A DNA stretch of 64,000 nt from Terracoccus luteus (GTDB lineage Bacteria > Actinomycetota > Actinomycetes > Actinomycetales > Dermatophilaceae): NCBI RefSeq assembly GCF_003635045.1, contig NZ_RBXT01000001.1, forward strand, positions 930,001 through 994,000. Reading direction: 5' to 3'. Of this stretch, positions 54,013-63,013 are shown in pieces (position 1 is the first letter of the stretch; the number at the start of each line of letters is the position of its first letter). The position numbers were made by a program, and so were the translations under genes. The notes below the pieces were generated by a model. The model was not told where the DNA came from. It worked only from the letters and a program-made list of their open reading frames with translations, and made no database searches.

Positions 54013-54063
54013 AGGACCGGCGCGGCGGCGCGTCGGGAGCGGGCGGGGGAGCGGGCGCATCGG

Positions 54064-54069
54064 TAGGGT
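54064..54069 (+). promoter_or_regulatory. leaderless -10 of the amidohydrolase
   Basis: TAGGGT, 6 nt before ATG 54076. Confidence 0.55.
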
Positions 54070-54075
54070 CGCTGC

Positions 54076-55176
54076 ATGGCTGCTGCTCCGGTGCTGCACG
54101 TGCGCGGTCGGGTGCTCGTGGGCCCCGACGAGGTGGTCGACGAGCTCTGGGTCGTGGGCGGGCGGGTCACCTTCGAGCGCCCCACCTCGCCCGAGGCCGC
54201 CGCGACCATGCAGACCGTCGAGGGGTGGGTGCTGCCGGGACTCGTCGACGCCCACTGCCACATCGGTCTCGGACCGCACGGCGAGGTCGGGCGCGACGAG
54301 ACCGAGCAGCAGGCCCTCACCGACCGCGCCGCCGGCACCCTGCTCGTGCGCGACGCCGGCCAGCCCGGCGACACCCGCTGGATCGACGAGCGTGACGACC
54401 TGCCGAAGATCATCCGCGCCGGCCGCCACATCGCCCGAACCCGCCGCTACATCCGCAACTTCGCCCACGAGGTCGAGGAGGACGAGCTCGAGAGGCACGT
54501 GCGCCTCGAGGCCCACCGGGGCGACGGCTGGGTCAAGCTCGTCGGCGACTGGATCGACCGCGGCACGGGCGACCTCGCGCCGAGCTGGTCGCAGGACGTC
54601 GTCGCGGCCGCCATCGCCGCCGCCCACGAGGAGGGGGTGCGCGTCACCGCCCACTGCTTCGGCGAGCAGTCGCTGCGTGACCTCGCCGCCGCCGGCATCG
54701 ACTGCATCGAGCACGCGACCGGGCTGCAGGAGGACAGTATCGACACCTTCGCCGCCCAGGGCATCGCCATCGTGCCGACCCTCGTCAACATCGCGACCTT
54801 CCCGGCCATCGCGGAGCCGGCGAAGGAGAAGTTCCCCGAGTACCACCGCCACATGCTCGACCTGCACGAGCGCCGCTACGCCACCGTCGGCGCCGCGCAC
54901 GAGGCCGGTGTGCCCATCTTCGTCGGCACCGACGCCGGCGGCAGCCTGCCGCACGGCCTCGTCGCCCAGGAGATGGCCGAGCTCGTCCGAGCCGGGATGC
55001 GTCCCGAGCAGGTCGTCTCGGCGGCGACGTGGGGAGCGCGCGAGTGGCTCGGCCGCCCGGGCATCGTCGAGGGGGAGGACGCCGACCTCGTCGTGCTGGC
55101 CGGCGACCCCCGCGCCGACGTCGGCGTCGTCGCCGACCCCGTGGCCGTCGTCCTCCGGGGCCGTGTTGTCGCCTGA
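54076..55176 (+). CDS. amidohydrolase family protein
   Basis: 366-residue metal-dependent hydrolase. The metal ligands are visible as LPGLVDAHCHIGLG (HxH), a Lys in VKLVGDWI, His in VTAHCFGEQ and IEHATGLQ, and Asp in VGTDAGGSLPHG. This resembles imidazolonepropionase-like, prolidase-like aryldialkyl or Xaa-Pro-type members used for cyclic amides or peptides. The substrate is unknown. Probable leaderless start. Its last codons overlap an alternative start of the next gene. Confidence 0.9.
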   Translation: MAAAPVLHVRGRVLVGPDEVVDELWVVGGRVTFERPTSPEAAATMQTVEGWVLPGLVDAHCHIGLGPHGEVGRDETEQQALTDRAAGTLLVRDAGQPGDTRWIDERDDLPKIIRAGRHIARTRRYIRNFAHEVEEDELERHVRLEAHRGDGWVKLVGDWIDRGTGDLAPSWSQDVVAAAIAAAHEEGVRVTAHCFGEQSLRDLAAAGIDCIEHATGLQEDSIDTFAAQGIAIVPTLVNIATFPAIAEPAKEKFPEYHRHMLDLHERRYATVGAAHEAGVPIFVGTDAGGSLPHGLVAQEMAELVRAGMRPEQVVSAATWGAREWLGRPGIVEGEDADLVVLAGDPRADVGVVADPVAVVLRGRVVA

Positions 55177-55276
55177 CCCCCGGCCCGGCCCGCCCCACCC
55201 GCGGTCCCCGCTGCCCCTGCCCACCTCGGCCATCGCGCCGCTCGACGCAGAGCCCGCTCACGACACGACCGCCCGG

Positions 55277-56287
55277 ATGCCGTTCAGCGCCGTCGGCGAC
55301 CGCGTCGAGGTACGCCCGCCGACCCTCGCCGACGTCGAGGCCTACCGCGAGGCCGTCACCCGGTCGCACCACCGCCTGGCCGACTTCGCCGTGCCGGACC
55401 CCGAGAACCTCCCCGCCATCGTCGCGTCGCAGAGCGCCGTCTACCGCAGCTTCATGGTCTGGTCGCGCGACCCCGGCCGCGAGCACGGACTCGTCGGCCG
55501 GGTCAACGTCGCCAACGTCGTGCGCGGGTCCTTCCGCAGCGCGACGATGGGCTACGACGCCTACGACCCCTACGCCGGCACGGGCCTGTTCGCCGAGGGC
55601 CTGCGGCTCGTCGTCGGCCTGCTCTTCGCCCCGGAGCCGGAGGGCATGGCCCTGCACCGCGTCGAGGCGAACATCCAGCCGGTCAACGGGCGCTCGGCCG
55701 GCCTAGCCCGTTCCCTCGGCTTCGTCCACGAGGGCTTCTCGCGCGACTACCTGCACATCCCCGGCCCCGACGGCAGGCGCGACTGGCGCGACCACGACCG
55801 ATACACGATGCTCGCGACCGACTGGCCCGCCGAGCCGTACCGCCCCCACCCCAGGCGTCGCACCGCCGTGCTCGTCAGCGGGCTCCCCGGAGCCGGGAAG
55901 GCACGTGTCGCAACGGCGCTCGCCGCCGAGCTCGGCCTGCCCCTGCTGAGCGCGGATGCCGTGAAGGTAGGTGTCGCCGGCTCGTCTCCTCCCGACGTGG
56001 TGGGGGTGGGCGAGACCCTCTGGCGGCTGCTCGCCGACTCGCCGGTCGGCGCGGTCGTGGACGGCCCCTGGCAGGCCCGTGACGCCGACCACGTGCAGAG
56101 GGGGCTGACCGCGGCAGGGTTCGACCCGGCATCCGTGCCCGAGGTTCACTGCGACCTGACTTGCGTCGACACCGCAGGGCCGCTCGCGCTGGGACCGGTC
56201 GTCACGGTCGACACCCGCGAGCCGCTCACCCCGCGACAGCTCGTCGCGGTCGCGCTGCGGGCGCGGGTGGCGTCGAGCTCACCGTGA
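55277..56287 (+). CDS. GNAT acetyltransferase fused to a P-loop kinase-like domain
   Basis: 336 residues. Residues 1-182 are a RimJ-like GNAT domain (GYDAYDPYAGTGLFAEGLRLVV, VEANIQPVNGRSAGLARSLGF). After a short Pro/Arg linker comes a nucleotide-binding domain of the adenylate/AAA kinase type with P-loop GLPGAGKA (residues 202-209), where the usual Ser/Thr after Lys is Ala. A likely DGPW-type segment (VVDGPWQARDADHVQRGL) follows. An in-frame GTG at 55163 overlapping the amidohydrolase gene would add 38 Pro-rich residues. Function unknown. Confidence 0.8.
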   Translation: MPFSAVGDRVEVRPPTLADVEAYREAVTRSHHRLADFAVPDPENLPAIVASQSAVYRSFMVWSRDPGREHGLVGRVNVANVVRGSFRSATMGYDAYDPYAGTGLFAEGLRLVVGLLFAPEPEGMALHRVEANIQPVNGRSAGLARSLGFVHEGFSRDYLHIPGPDGRRDWRDHDRYTMLATDWPAEPYRPHPRRRTAVLVSGLPGAGKARVATALAAELGLPLLSADAVKVGVAGSSPPDVVGVGETLWRLLADSPVGAVVDGPWQARDADHVQRGLTAAGFDPASVPEVHCDLTCVDTAGPLALGPVVTVDTREPLTPRQLVAVALRARVASSSP

Positions 56288-56294
56288 CCGACGG

Positions 56295-56324
56295 TTCGGA
56301 GCACGACACCCCGTCTGGCAGAAT
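56295..56324 (+). promoter_or_regulatory. rpsP promoter with TCTGG-extended -10
   Basis: TTCGGA (56295-56300), 18-nt spacer, CAGAAT (56319-56324) preceded by TCTGG. A leader of about 118 nt follows. The same layout precedes rplS. Confidence 0.6.
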
Positions 56325-56448
56325 GGACGGCTGTACCCGTCGGGCCGGAGACCATCTCGCCTGACCCGGACGCCTACACCGAGCATCCGGCACCCCACGC
56401 GATCCTGCGTGGTCTCGCCGCGCTCACCACAGACAAGGAACCACACCA

Positions 56449-56898
56449 GTGGCCGTGAAGATCCGTCTCAAGCGCATGGGCAAGATCCGTGCCCCGTTCT
56501 ACCGCGTCGTCGTCATGGACTCGCGCACCAAGCGCGATGGCCGTGCCATCGAGGAGATCGGCAAGTACCACCCCACCGAGGAGCCCTCGGTCATCGAGAT
56601 CGACGGCGAGCGCGCCCAGTACTGGCTGAGCAAGGGCGCCCAGCCCACCGAGTCCGTCGCCGCACTGCTCAAGATCACCGGTGACTGGCAGAAGGCCAAG
56701 GGCCTCGAGGGCACCGAGGGCACGCTCCGGACCAAGTCGGAGAAGACGTCGAAGAAGGACCTCTACGAGGCCGCCGTCGCCGCCGCCGGTTCGAGCGAGG
56801 ACCGCCCGGCCCGCAAGCGCGCCGAGAAGAAGGCCGACGCGCCCGCCGCCGACGCCACCGGCACCGAGAGCGACGACAGCGCGAAGGCCGAGGCCTGA
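56449..56898 (+). CDS. rpsP: 30S ribosomal protein S16
   Basis: 149-residue bS16. The core is [41 protein letters not shown], then [20 protein letters not shown]. The C-terminal 65 residues are an acidic/Lys/Ala-rich actinobacterial extension. GTG start. The khpA gene follows 2 nt after its stop. Confidence 0.97.
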   Translation: MAVKIRLKRMGKIRAPFYRVVVMDSRTKRDGRAIEEIGKYHPTEEPSVIEIDGERAQYWLSKGAQPTESVAALLKITGDWQKAKGLEGTEGTLRTKSEKTSKKDLYEAAVAAAGSSEDRPARKRAEKKADAPAADATGTESDDSAKAEA

Positions 56899-56900
56899 GC

Positions 56901-57143
56901 ATGCTCGAGGAGGCGCTCGAGCACCTCGTCAAGGGCATCGTCGACCACGACGAGGACGTCGTCGTTCGTCGCAAGGACCTGCGCCGGGGCGAGCTGCTCG
57001 AGGTGCGCGTGCACCCCGACGACCTCGGCCGCGTCATCGGCCGTTCGGGTCGCACGGCGAGCGCGCTGCGCACCGTCGTCGGGGCCCTCGCGGGCAACGG
57101 CAACGTGCGCGTCGACATCGTCGACACCGACCGCGCCCGCTGA
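56901..57143 (+). CDS. khpA: KH-domain RNA-binding protein
   Basis: 80 residues, a single KH domain with GRVIGRSGRTASALRTVV (GxxG loop) as in KhpA/YlqC, a partner of KhpB that affects cell division and translation in other Gram-positives. Located between rpsP and rimM, the normal actinobacterial spot. A strong terminator follows. Confidence 0.95.
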   Translation: MLEEALEHLVKGIVDHDEDVVVRRKDLRRGELLEVRVHPDDLGRVIGRSGRTASALRTVVGALAGNGNVRVDIVDTDRAR

Positions 57144-57165
57144 GCGCAGCCCCCAGCTCGACCAC

Positions 57166-57203
57166 CGGAGGGTGGGCGCACCGCACGGTGCGCCCACCCT
57201 CCG
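57166..57203 (+). terminator. terminator after rpsP-khpA
   Basis: Palindrome 57166-57203 with 17-bp perfect stem (loop GCAC) followed by TCGTCGTC. It isolates rimM, which has its own start. Confidence 0.85.
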
Positions 57204-57244
57204 TCGTCGTCCCCCCGGGGGGCTACCGGCGCGCCGCCCCCAGC

Positions 57245-57355
57245 ACCGTCGAGTGGCCAGTTCCTGTCGTCACGAAATGGCCCCTCGACGGTGAGGGCGT
57301 CGCGAAATGGCCTCTCGACGGTTTGTGAGGTGTCGGGACGTGGCCACTCGACGGT
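57245..57355. repeat. interspersed repeat ACCGTCGAGNGGCCA, locus 2
   Basis: One forward copy (57245-57259) and three reverse copies (57278-57292, 57308-57322, 57341-57355). The last lies about where the -35 of rimM should be. Same family as locus 1 at 29655-29735. Confidence 0.85.
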
Positions 57356-57372
57356 GGGGGTGACCGACCTGA

Positions 57373-57378
57373 GAGGAT
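57373..57378 (+). promoter_or_regulatory. candidate leaderless -10 of rimM
   Basis: GAGGAT, exactly 6 nt before ATG 57385. It matches the spacing of the other leaderless starts but is a poorer hexamer. Confidence 0.4.
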
Positions 57379-57384
57379 CGGCCC

Positions 57385-57951
57385 ATGAGCCGCGACAACG
57401 TGCTGGTCGCCCGCATCGGCAAGCCGCACGGCCTGAACGGTGAGGTCACCGTCCAGCTGCACACCGACGACCCGTACCGACGCTTCCCCGACGGGGCCGT
57501 GCTCGACACCGAGGCGGCCGCCGGCTCCGGGGTGCCGCGGCAGCTGACCATCCGCTCGACCCGCGTGCACAACGGCGTCTGGCTGATCGCGTTCGCGGAG
57601 GTCCCCGACCGCACCGGCGCCGAGGGCCTGCGCGGCACGCGGCTGCTCGCCGACGCGGATGCCGGTGCCGGTGACGGGGTCGACGGCGACACCGACGCGG
57701 CCGACGAGGACGCCTGGTACGAGGAGGATCTCGTCGGCCTGGAGGCCCGTGACGCCACCGGCGCCGTCGTCGGCACGATCTCGGGTCTCGAGCTCGGTGC
57801 CGCGCAGGACCGTCTCGTCGTGACCCTCACCGACGGCGTCAAGGCCTACGTGCCGTTCGTGCGCCAGTTCGTGCCGACGGTCGAGTCCGACCACGTCGTG
57901 CTCGACCCGCCCGCCGGGCTCTTCGACCTCTACCGCGACGAGGCCCGATGA
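57385..57951 (+). CDS. rimM: 16S rRNA processing protein RimM
   Basis: 188-residue 30S assembly factor. Opens [24 protein letters not shown], with RimM N domain, then a PRC-barrel domain with [26 protein letters not shown] and [27 protein letters not shown]. The Asp/Ala-rich insert near residue 95 ([22 protein letters not shown]) is longer than usual. Overlaps trmD by ATGA. Confidence 0.96.
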   Translation: MSRDNVLVARIGKPHGLNGEVTVQLHTDDPYRRFPDGAVLDTEAAAGSGVPRQLTIRSTRVHNGVWLIAFAEVPDRTGAEGLRGTRLLADADAGAGDGVDGDTDAADEDAWYEEDLVGLEARDATGAVVGTISGLELGAAQDRLVVTLTDGVKAYVPFVRQFVPTVESDHVVLDPPAGLFDLYRDEAR

Positions 57952-59171
57952 CGGCCGTGCCGGCGCGGCGACCCGCGCTGCGCGTCGACGTCGTCACGAT
58001 CTTCCCCGACTACCTCGCCCCGCTCGACCTCAGCCTCATCGGCAAGGCCCGCGCCGACGGCATCCTCGAGGTCGCCGTCCACGACCTGCGCGAGCACGCG
58101 CACGACCGGCACCGCTCGGTCGACGACACGCCCTACGGCGGCGGCGCCGGCATGGTGATGAAGCCGCAGCCGTGGGCGGAGGCGCTGGAGGCCGTCGTCG
58201 CCAAGGCCGGCCCCACCGAACGGCCGCGGCTCGTCGTGCCCGGCCCCGGCGGCGCCCCCTTCACCCAGGCCATGGCGCGCGAGCTGGCGCAGGAGCCGTG
58301 GCTCGTCTTCGCCTGCGGTCGCTACGAGGGCATCGACGAGCGGGTGCTCGACCACGCCCGCGAGGACCTCGGCCTCGAGGTCAGCGTCGTCAGCCTCGGC
58401 GACTACGTGCTCAACGGGGGCGAGGTCGCCGTGCTGGCGATGGTCGAGGCCGTGGCCCGGCTCGTCCCGGGCGTCATCGGCAACGCCGCGTCCCTCGTCG
58501 AGGAGTCGCACGAGGACGGCCTGCTCGAGTACCCCGTCTACACCAAGCCCGACCCGTGGCGCGGACGTGCGGTGCCGGAGGTGCTGCTGTCGGGCAACCA
58601 CGCCGCCATCGCCGCGTGGCGCCACGAGCAGCGACTGGCCCGCACCGCCGCCCGGCGCCCCGACCTGCTGCACCCCTCGCTCGGCGACGCCGGCCTCGAG
58701 GTGCGGCTTGCCACGCCCGCCGACGCCCCCGAGCTGCACCTGCTGATGCTCGCGTGCTGGGTGAGCGAGGCGGTCAGCAACGACCGGCTCGACATCCCGG
58801 CGCTGCACGAGAGCCTCGACGACGTCGTCACCGCCATCGCCGCGCACCGGACGTGGGTGGCCCGCCGGGCCGGACGGCTCGTCGGCTCGGTCCGCACCTC
58901 GGTGCGCACGACCGCGACCGGTGCCGACGACCTCTTCGTCGGCCGGCTCTGCGTCGCCCCCGACCAGCAGGGGCGCGGGCTCGGCCGCCGCCTCCTCGCC
59001 CTGGCCGAGGACGACGCGACCGACGCCATCCGCACCGTCTCGCTCATCACCGGCGCCCGCAGCGAGCGCAACATCCGGCTGTACCGCAAGGCGGGCTACC
59101 GCCTGCTGCCCGGCCCGCCGCAGATCGCCGGCACCGTCGAGCTCGTCAAGCGCCGGCGCACGGGCGCCTGA
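57948..59171 (+). CDS. trmD: tRNA (guanine-37-N1)-methyltransferase fused to a GNAT domain
   Basis: 407 residues. The first 240 or so are TrmD, which methylates G37 of tRNAs: [70 protein letters not shown] with its trefoil knot, and [19 protein letters not shown]. An unexpected second domain (about residues 247-405) is a GNAT acetyltransferase with [23 protein letters not shown] and [15 protein letters not shown]. TrmD is normally about 240-270 residues. Overlaps rimM. The acetyl acceptor is unknown. Confidence 0.93.
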   Translation: MTAVPARRPALRVDVVTIFPDYLAPLDLSLIGKARADGILEVAVHDLREHAHDRHRSVDDTPYGGGAGMVMKPQPWAEALEAVVAKAGPTERPRLVVPGPGGAPFTQAMARELAQEPWLVFACGRYEGIDERVLDHAREDLGLEVSVVSLGDYVLNGGEVAVLAMVEAVARLVPGVIGNAASLVEESHEDGLLEYPVYTKPDPWRGRAVPEVLLSGNHAAIAAWRHEQRLARTAARRPDLLHPSLGDAGLEVRLATPADAPELHLLMLACWVSEAVSNDRLDIPALHESLDDVVTAIAAHRTWVARRAGRLVGSVRTSVRTTATGADDLFVGRLCVAPDQQGRGLGRRLLALAEDDATDAIRTVSLITGARSERNIRLYRKAGYRLLPGPPQIAGTVELVKRRRTGA

Positions 59172-59202
59172 ACCGTGCCGCTCGACCCGGTCGCGCACCG
59201 AT

Positions 59203-59232
59203 TTCAGGTCTGACCCCCCGCTCTGGCAGACT
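59203..59232 (+). promoter_or_regulatory. rplS promoter with TCTGG-extended -10
   Basis: TTCAGG (59203-59208), 18-nt spacer, CAGACT (59227-59232) preceded by TCTGG, parallel to rpsP. A leader of about 170 nt follows; no hairpin could be resolved in it by eye. Confidence 0.6.
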
Positions 59233-59407
59233 CAGTCCTTGCGTCCGGTCATCGACGGCCCCTGCCACAGGGGGAGTCGGGGCACCGCACGGAGCCGGCC
59301 CACCGGCATCCGGTGCCCTCGACGTGGCCACGACCGACGCATCCAGACGGACTCAGACAGACCTGACCCGACCGGGTGGCCTGTGGCGCCCAGGAAAGCG
59401 AACCGAC

Positions 59408-59827
59408 ATGCACACGTTCGACGACATCGACTCCGCCTCTCTGCGGTCCGACGTCCCCGACTTCCGCGCCGGCGACACCCTCAAGGTGCACGTCAAGGTC
59501 ATCGAGGGCACGCGCTCGCGCGTCCAGGTGTTCCAGGGCGTCGTCATCCGCCGCCACGGCGGTGGCATCGGCGAGACCTTCACCGTCCGCAAGATCAGCT
59601 TCGGCGTCGGCGTCGAGCGCACCTTCCCGCTGCACACGCCGATCATCGACCACATCGAGGTCATGACCCGCGGTGACGTGCGTCGCGCCAAGCTGTACTA
59701 CCTGCGTGGCCTGCGCGGCAAGGCCGCCAAGATCCGCGAGAAGCGCGACTCGGTGCCCGTCAAGGGCGCGGCCAAGGCCGCCGCCAAGGCGAGCGCCGCC
59801 AAGGCGAGTGCCGCCAGCACCAGCTGA
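59408..59827 (+). CDS. rplS: 50S ribosomal protein L19
   Basis: 139-residue bL19: [61 protein letters not shown] and [19 protein letters not shown], then an Ala/Lys/Ser tail. ATG 59408. It is followed by a weak GCCGCC/GGCGGC hairpin (59840-59856) before lepB. Confidence 0.97.
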   Translation: MHTFDDIDSASLRSDVPDFRAGDTLKVHVKVIEGTRSRVQVFQGVVIRRHGGGIGETFTVRKISFGVGVERTFPLHTPIIDHIEVMTRGDVRRAKLYYLRGLRGKAAKIREKRDSVPVKGAAKAAAKASAAKASAASTS

Positions 59828-59894
59828 ACGACGTGACCAGCCGCCACTCCGGCGGCACCAGAGGCGCGGTGCCCCCCGCCCGGCAGGACCCCCG

Positions 59895-60668
59895 ATGAGC
59901 GGGGGACCCGCCGACCGGGTCGGGGACACCGCGCCTGCTGCTGCCCCCACCGACTCCGAGGCCACCGAGCCCACCGAGCCCACCGAGCGCACCGAGCCCT
60001 CGGGTGGGCGCCCGATGACCCGCGAGGATGCCGGCACGGCCGGGTCCGCGCGCCGGGGTCGGTCGCTGCGGTGGGTCATCACCCCCGCGGTCCTGCTGCT
60101 GCTCGTCCTGCTCGTGCGCACCTTCGTCGTGACGCCCTTCGGCATCCCGAGCGCATCGATGGAGGACACGCTCGAGATCGGCGACCGCATCCTCGTGACG
60201 CGGCTGACCGCGCCGGGTGACCTGCACCGCGGCGACATCGTCGTCTTCGACGCCTCGCGGGCCTTCGACCTCGACGTGCCGGCCCGGGGGCTGTTCGGCA
60301 GCATCGTCGCCGGGGCCGAGAGCTTCTTCGGGCGGGGCCAGCCGACCGACTACGTCAAGCGCGTCATCGGGCTGCCCGGCGACCGGGTGCGGTGCTGTGC
60401 GGGCGACGGCCGCCTCGAGGTCAACGGCCGCCCGGTCGACGAGCCCTACCTCAAACCGGGGCAGGACCCGAGCCTGACGACCTTCGACGTCACCCTGCCC
60501 GCCGACCGGTTCTGGGTCATGGGTGACAACCGCGGAGACTCCGCCGACTCACGTGCGCACCTGGGCGACCCGGGCAGCGGCATGCTGCCGGGGGAGGACA
60601 TCATCGGTCGGGTTTGGGTGCGATACTGGCCGCTCGATCGGCTGGGGTCCCCCGACCGCGGCCAGTGA
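59895..60668 (+). CDS. lepB: signal peptidase I, first copy
   Basis: 257-residue type I signal peptidase. A 55-residue Thr/Pro/Glu-rich cytoplasmic start, one membrane helix (WVITPAVLLLLVLLVRTFVVTPFGIP), then catalytic Ser in SASMEDTL and catalytic Lys in [14 protein letters not shown], and the C-terminal FWVMGDNRGDSADSRAH block. It removes signal peptides from exported proteins. A Cys pair (RCCAGDGR) is unusual. The second copy starts 14 nt downstream. Confidence 0.95.
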   Translation: MSGGPADRVGDTAPAAAPTDSEATEPTEPTERTEPSGGRPMTREDAGTAGSARRGRSLRWVITPAVLLLLVLLVRTFVVTPFGIPSASMEDTLEIGDRILVTRLTAPGDLHRGDIVVFDASRAFDLDVPARGLFGSIVAGAESFFGRGQPTDYVKRVIGLPGDRVRCCAGDGRLEVNGRPVDEPYLKPGQDPSLTTFDVTLPADRFWVMGDNRGDSADSRAHLGDPGSGMLPGEDIIGRVWVRYWPLDRLGSPDRGQ

Positions 60669-60682
60669 GAGAACGGTGAGTG

Positions 60683-61630
60683 ATGGCGCAGGACACCGGG
60701 CAGACCGACGAGGGCGCCGCGCAGTGGCGCGCCCGAGCCGACGCCATCCGTCGCGACTCCCGTGACGACGACTCCTGGCGCTCCGAGCAGGCCCGGCGCG
60801 CCGGTGGCCAGGGGGGTGGCAGCGCACCGGTCGCCACGATGGAGGAGCCCGAGCCGGAGCACCGCCGGGGCATCGGCGGCAGCATCCTCGCCGGCATCCG
60901 CGAGATCGTCATCGTCGTCGTGCTCGCCATGGCCCTGTCCTTCGTCGTCAAGACGTGGCTGTTCCAGGCCTTCTACATCCCGTCGGGCTCGATGGAGAAC
61001 ACGCTCGTGCCCGACGACCGGGTCATCGTCAGCAAGCTCACGCCCGGACCCTTCGACCTCAAGCGCGGCGACGTCGTCGTCTTCGAGGACCCGGGCACGC
61101 CCGAGCCCTGGCTCTCCGGTGCCAACGCCACCCCCTCGACCGCGGGCGGTCCGTTCCACGACCTGCTCGTGTTCGTCGGCCTGCTGCCCGAGGACGCCGA
61201 GAACCACCTCATCAAGCGCGTCATCGGCCTGCCGGGCGACCGGGTGCAGTCCGACGGTGGGACCGGCCCGATCAAGGTCAACGGTGTCGCCATCAACGAG
61301 CCGTACGTCAAGGCGGGCGACGCCCCGAGCGAGGGCAAGGCGTTCAACATCGTCGTGCCCCAGGGCCGGGTCTGGGTGATGGGCGACCACCGTAGCGACT
61401 CGGCCGACAGCCGGTACCACGACCCGGGTGGCACGGGCGCGAACGGCTCCGTGCCGATGGACAAGATCGTCGGGCGGGCCCTGTTCGTCGTGTGGCCCAT
61501 CGACCACGTCACGTGGCTCGGCGTCCCCGAGCGCACCTTCCAGGACGTCCCCGCCCCGAGCCCGGCGTCGAGCAAGGCGGTCAACCCGGCCCCGTCGTCC
61601 TCCGGCGCCGCCACCGGCAAGGCCGGCTGA
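60683..61630 (+). CDS. lepB: signal peptidase I, second copy
   Basis: 315-residue paralogue. Membrane helix [27 protein letters not shown], Ser in [12 protein letters not shown], Lys in [14 protein letters not shown], box [18 protein letters not shown]. It has a longer insertion with [12 protein letters not shown] before the Lys motif and an Ala/Ser/Pro tail. ATG 60683 or GTG 60680. Tandem lepB genes are common in actinobacteria; the two may divide substrates. Confidence 0.95.
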   Translation: MAQDTGQTDEGAAQWRARADAIRRDSRDDDSWRSEQARRAGGQGGGSAPVATMEEPEPEHRRGIGGSILAGIREIVIVVVLAMALSFVVKTWLFQAFYIPSGSMENTLVPDDRVIVSKLTPGPFDLKRGDVVVFEDPGTPEPWLSGANATPSTAGGPFHDLLVFVGLLPEDAENHLIKRVIGLPGDRVQSDGGTGPIKVNGVAINEPYVKAGDAPSEGKAFNIVVPQGRVWVMGDHRSDSADSRYHDPGGTGANGSVPMDKIVGRALFVVWPIDHVTWLGVPERTFQDVPAPSPASSKAVNPAPSSSGAATGKAG

Positions 61631-61640
61631 ACGAGCGCTC

Positions 61641-62609
61641 GTGCCTGCTGCCCCACCCCCGCCCGCCGGTTCCGCGGGTGCCCGCCGACCGGCATCCACC
61701 TCGGCGTCGGCGTCCCCGAAGGCGCGCCGCCCGACGCCCTCACGCAAGCCCTCTCTGCGCGTCGAGCGCCAGCTGCAGCGTGACGGCCACCGCCTGCTCG
61801 CCGGCATGGACGAGGTGGGACGGGGCGCCCTCGCCGGGCCCGTCAGCGTCGGCGTCGTCGTCATCGACGAGACCGTGCGCACCGCCCCGACGGGCGTCAA
61901 GGACTCCAAGCTGCTCACGCACCGGGCCCGCACGGCGCTCGTGCCGCGCATCGAGCGCTGGGCCGTGGCCCACGCCGTGGGGCACGCGAGCAACGACGAG
62001 ATCGACGAGATCGGCATCATGGCCGCCCTGCGGCTGGCGGGCGTCCGCGCCCTCGAGGCCGTCGCCGCCCGTGGCGTCGTGCCCGACCTCGTCATCCTCG
62101 ACGGCAACCACGACTGGCTCACCGCGCCCGACGAGGTGGGGCTGCTGGCCTTCGCCGGCGACGGGAGCGACGACGGTGCCGGGTCGGTCGGCACGCCGCC
62201 GGTGACGACGATGATCAAGGCCGACATGAAGTGCTCGTCGGTCGCCGCCGCCAGCGTGCTCGCCAAGGTCGAGCGTGACGGCCTCATGGTCGGTCTCGGC
62301 GAGGAGCACCCCGACTACGGCTGGACCCTCAACAAGGGCTACGCCGCCCCCGAGCACCTCGACGCGCTCGGCCGGCTCGGCCCCTGCCGGTGGCACCGGC
62401 GCTCCTGGCGGCTGCCCGGGGTGCCGGGCCTGCCGTCACCGGCGGTTGCGGGACCCGACGACCCGGGTGCCCGGGCCCTGCTCGAACCGGCGGCCGCCGC
62501 GGTGTTGAATGAGATGGTCGACCCGCGGGACGCCAGCGTCCCGGGTCGCGCGCCCGACCTGCCCCACCTGCCCCACCTGACACCGCTGACCGGAACGGAC
62601 GACACGTGA
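61641..62609 (+). CDS. rnhB: ribonuclease HII
   Basis: 322 residues, removes ribonucleotides in DNA and RNA-DNA hybrids. The catalytic core starts [23 protein letters not shown] (DEVGRG with Asp and Glu), then [42 protein letters not shown], and [24 protein letters not shown] 45-residue Ala/Ser/Pro N-terminus and a long Pro/Asp/Ala tail extend it past the usual 220-260. GTG start. Its stop overlaps DUF2469 (GTGA). Confidence 0.95.
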   Translation: MPAAPPPPAGSAGARRPASTSASASPKARRPTPSRKPSLRVERQLQRDGHRLLAGMDEVGRGALAGPVSVGVVVIDETVRTAPTGVKDSKLLTHRARTALVPRIERWAVAHAVGHASNDEIDEIGIMAALRLAGVRALEAVAARGVVPDLVILDGNHDWLTAPDEVGLLAFAGDGSDDGAGSVGTPPVTTMIKADMKCSSVAAASVLAKVERDGLMVGLGEEHPDYGWTLNKGYAAPEHLDALGRLGPCRWHRRSWRLPGVPGLPSPAVAGPDDPGARALLEPAAAAVLNEMVDPRDASVPGRAPDLPHLPHLTPLTGTDDT

Positions 62610-62923
62610 GCTCGGAAGACCTCGAGAAGTACGAGACCGAGATGGAGCTGCAGCTCTACAAGGAGTACCGCGACGTCGTCGGCCTCTTCACGCACGTCGT
62701 CGAGACCGAGCGCCGGTTCTACCTTGCCAACTCGGTCGACGTGAAGGTGCGCAGCGACGGCGGCGAGGTCTTCTTCGACGTCACCATGGCAGACGCCTGG
62801 GTGTGGGACATCTACCGTCCCGCCCGCTTCGTCAAGAACGTCCGGGTCGTCACGTTCAAGGACGTCAACGTCGAAGAGCTGCCGAAGCCAGACATCAAGC
62901 TGCCCGACGGCGACTTCAGCTGA
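62606..62923 (+). CDS. DUF2469 actinobacterial conserved protein
   Basis: 105 residues, almost the whole family consensus: [41 protein letters not shown], then [41 protein letters not shown]. This very conserved protein always follows rnhB in actinobacteria; its role is unknown. GTG overlapping the rnhB stop. Confidence 0.95.
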   Translation: MSSEDLEKYETEMELQLYKEYRDVVGLFTHVVETERRFYLANSVDVKVRSDGGEVFFDVTMADAWVWDIYRPARFVKNVRVVTFKDVNVEELPKPDIKLPDGDFS

Positions 62924-63013
62924 GACCGGCCCACCGGGGTCCGTGACCGCGGCACTCCTGCCCGGTGCGGGTCGTTGGACCCGTGACCCTGCCCCCTCCG
63001 TCTGGACCTCTCC

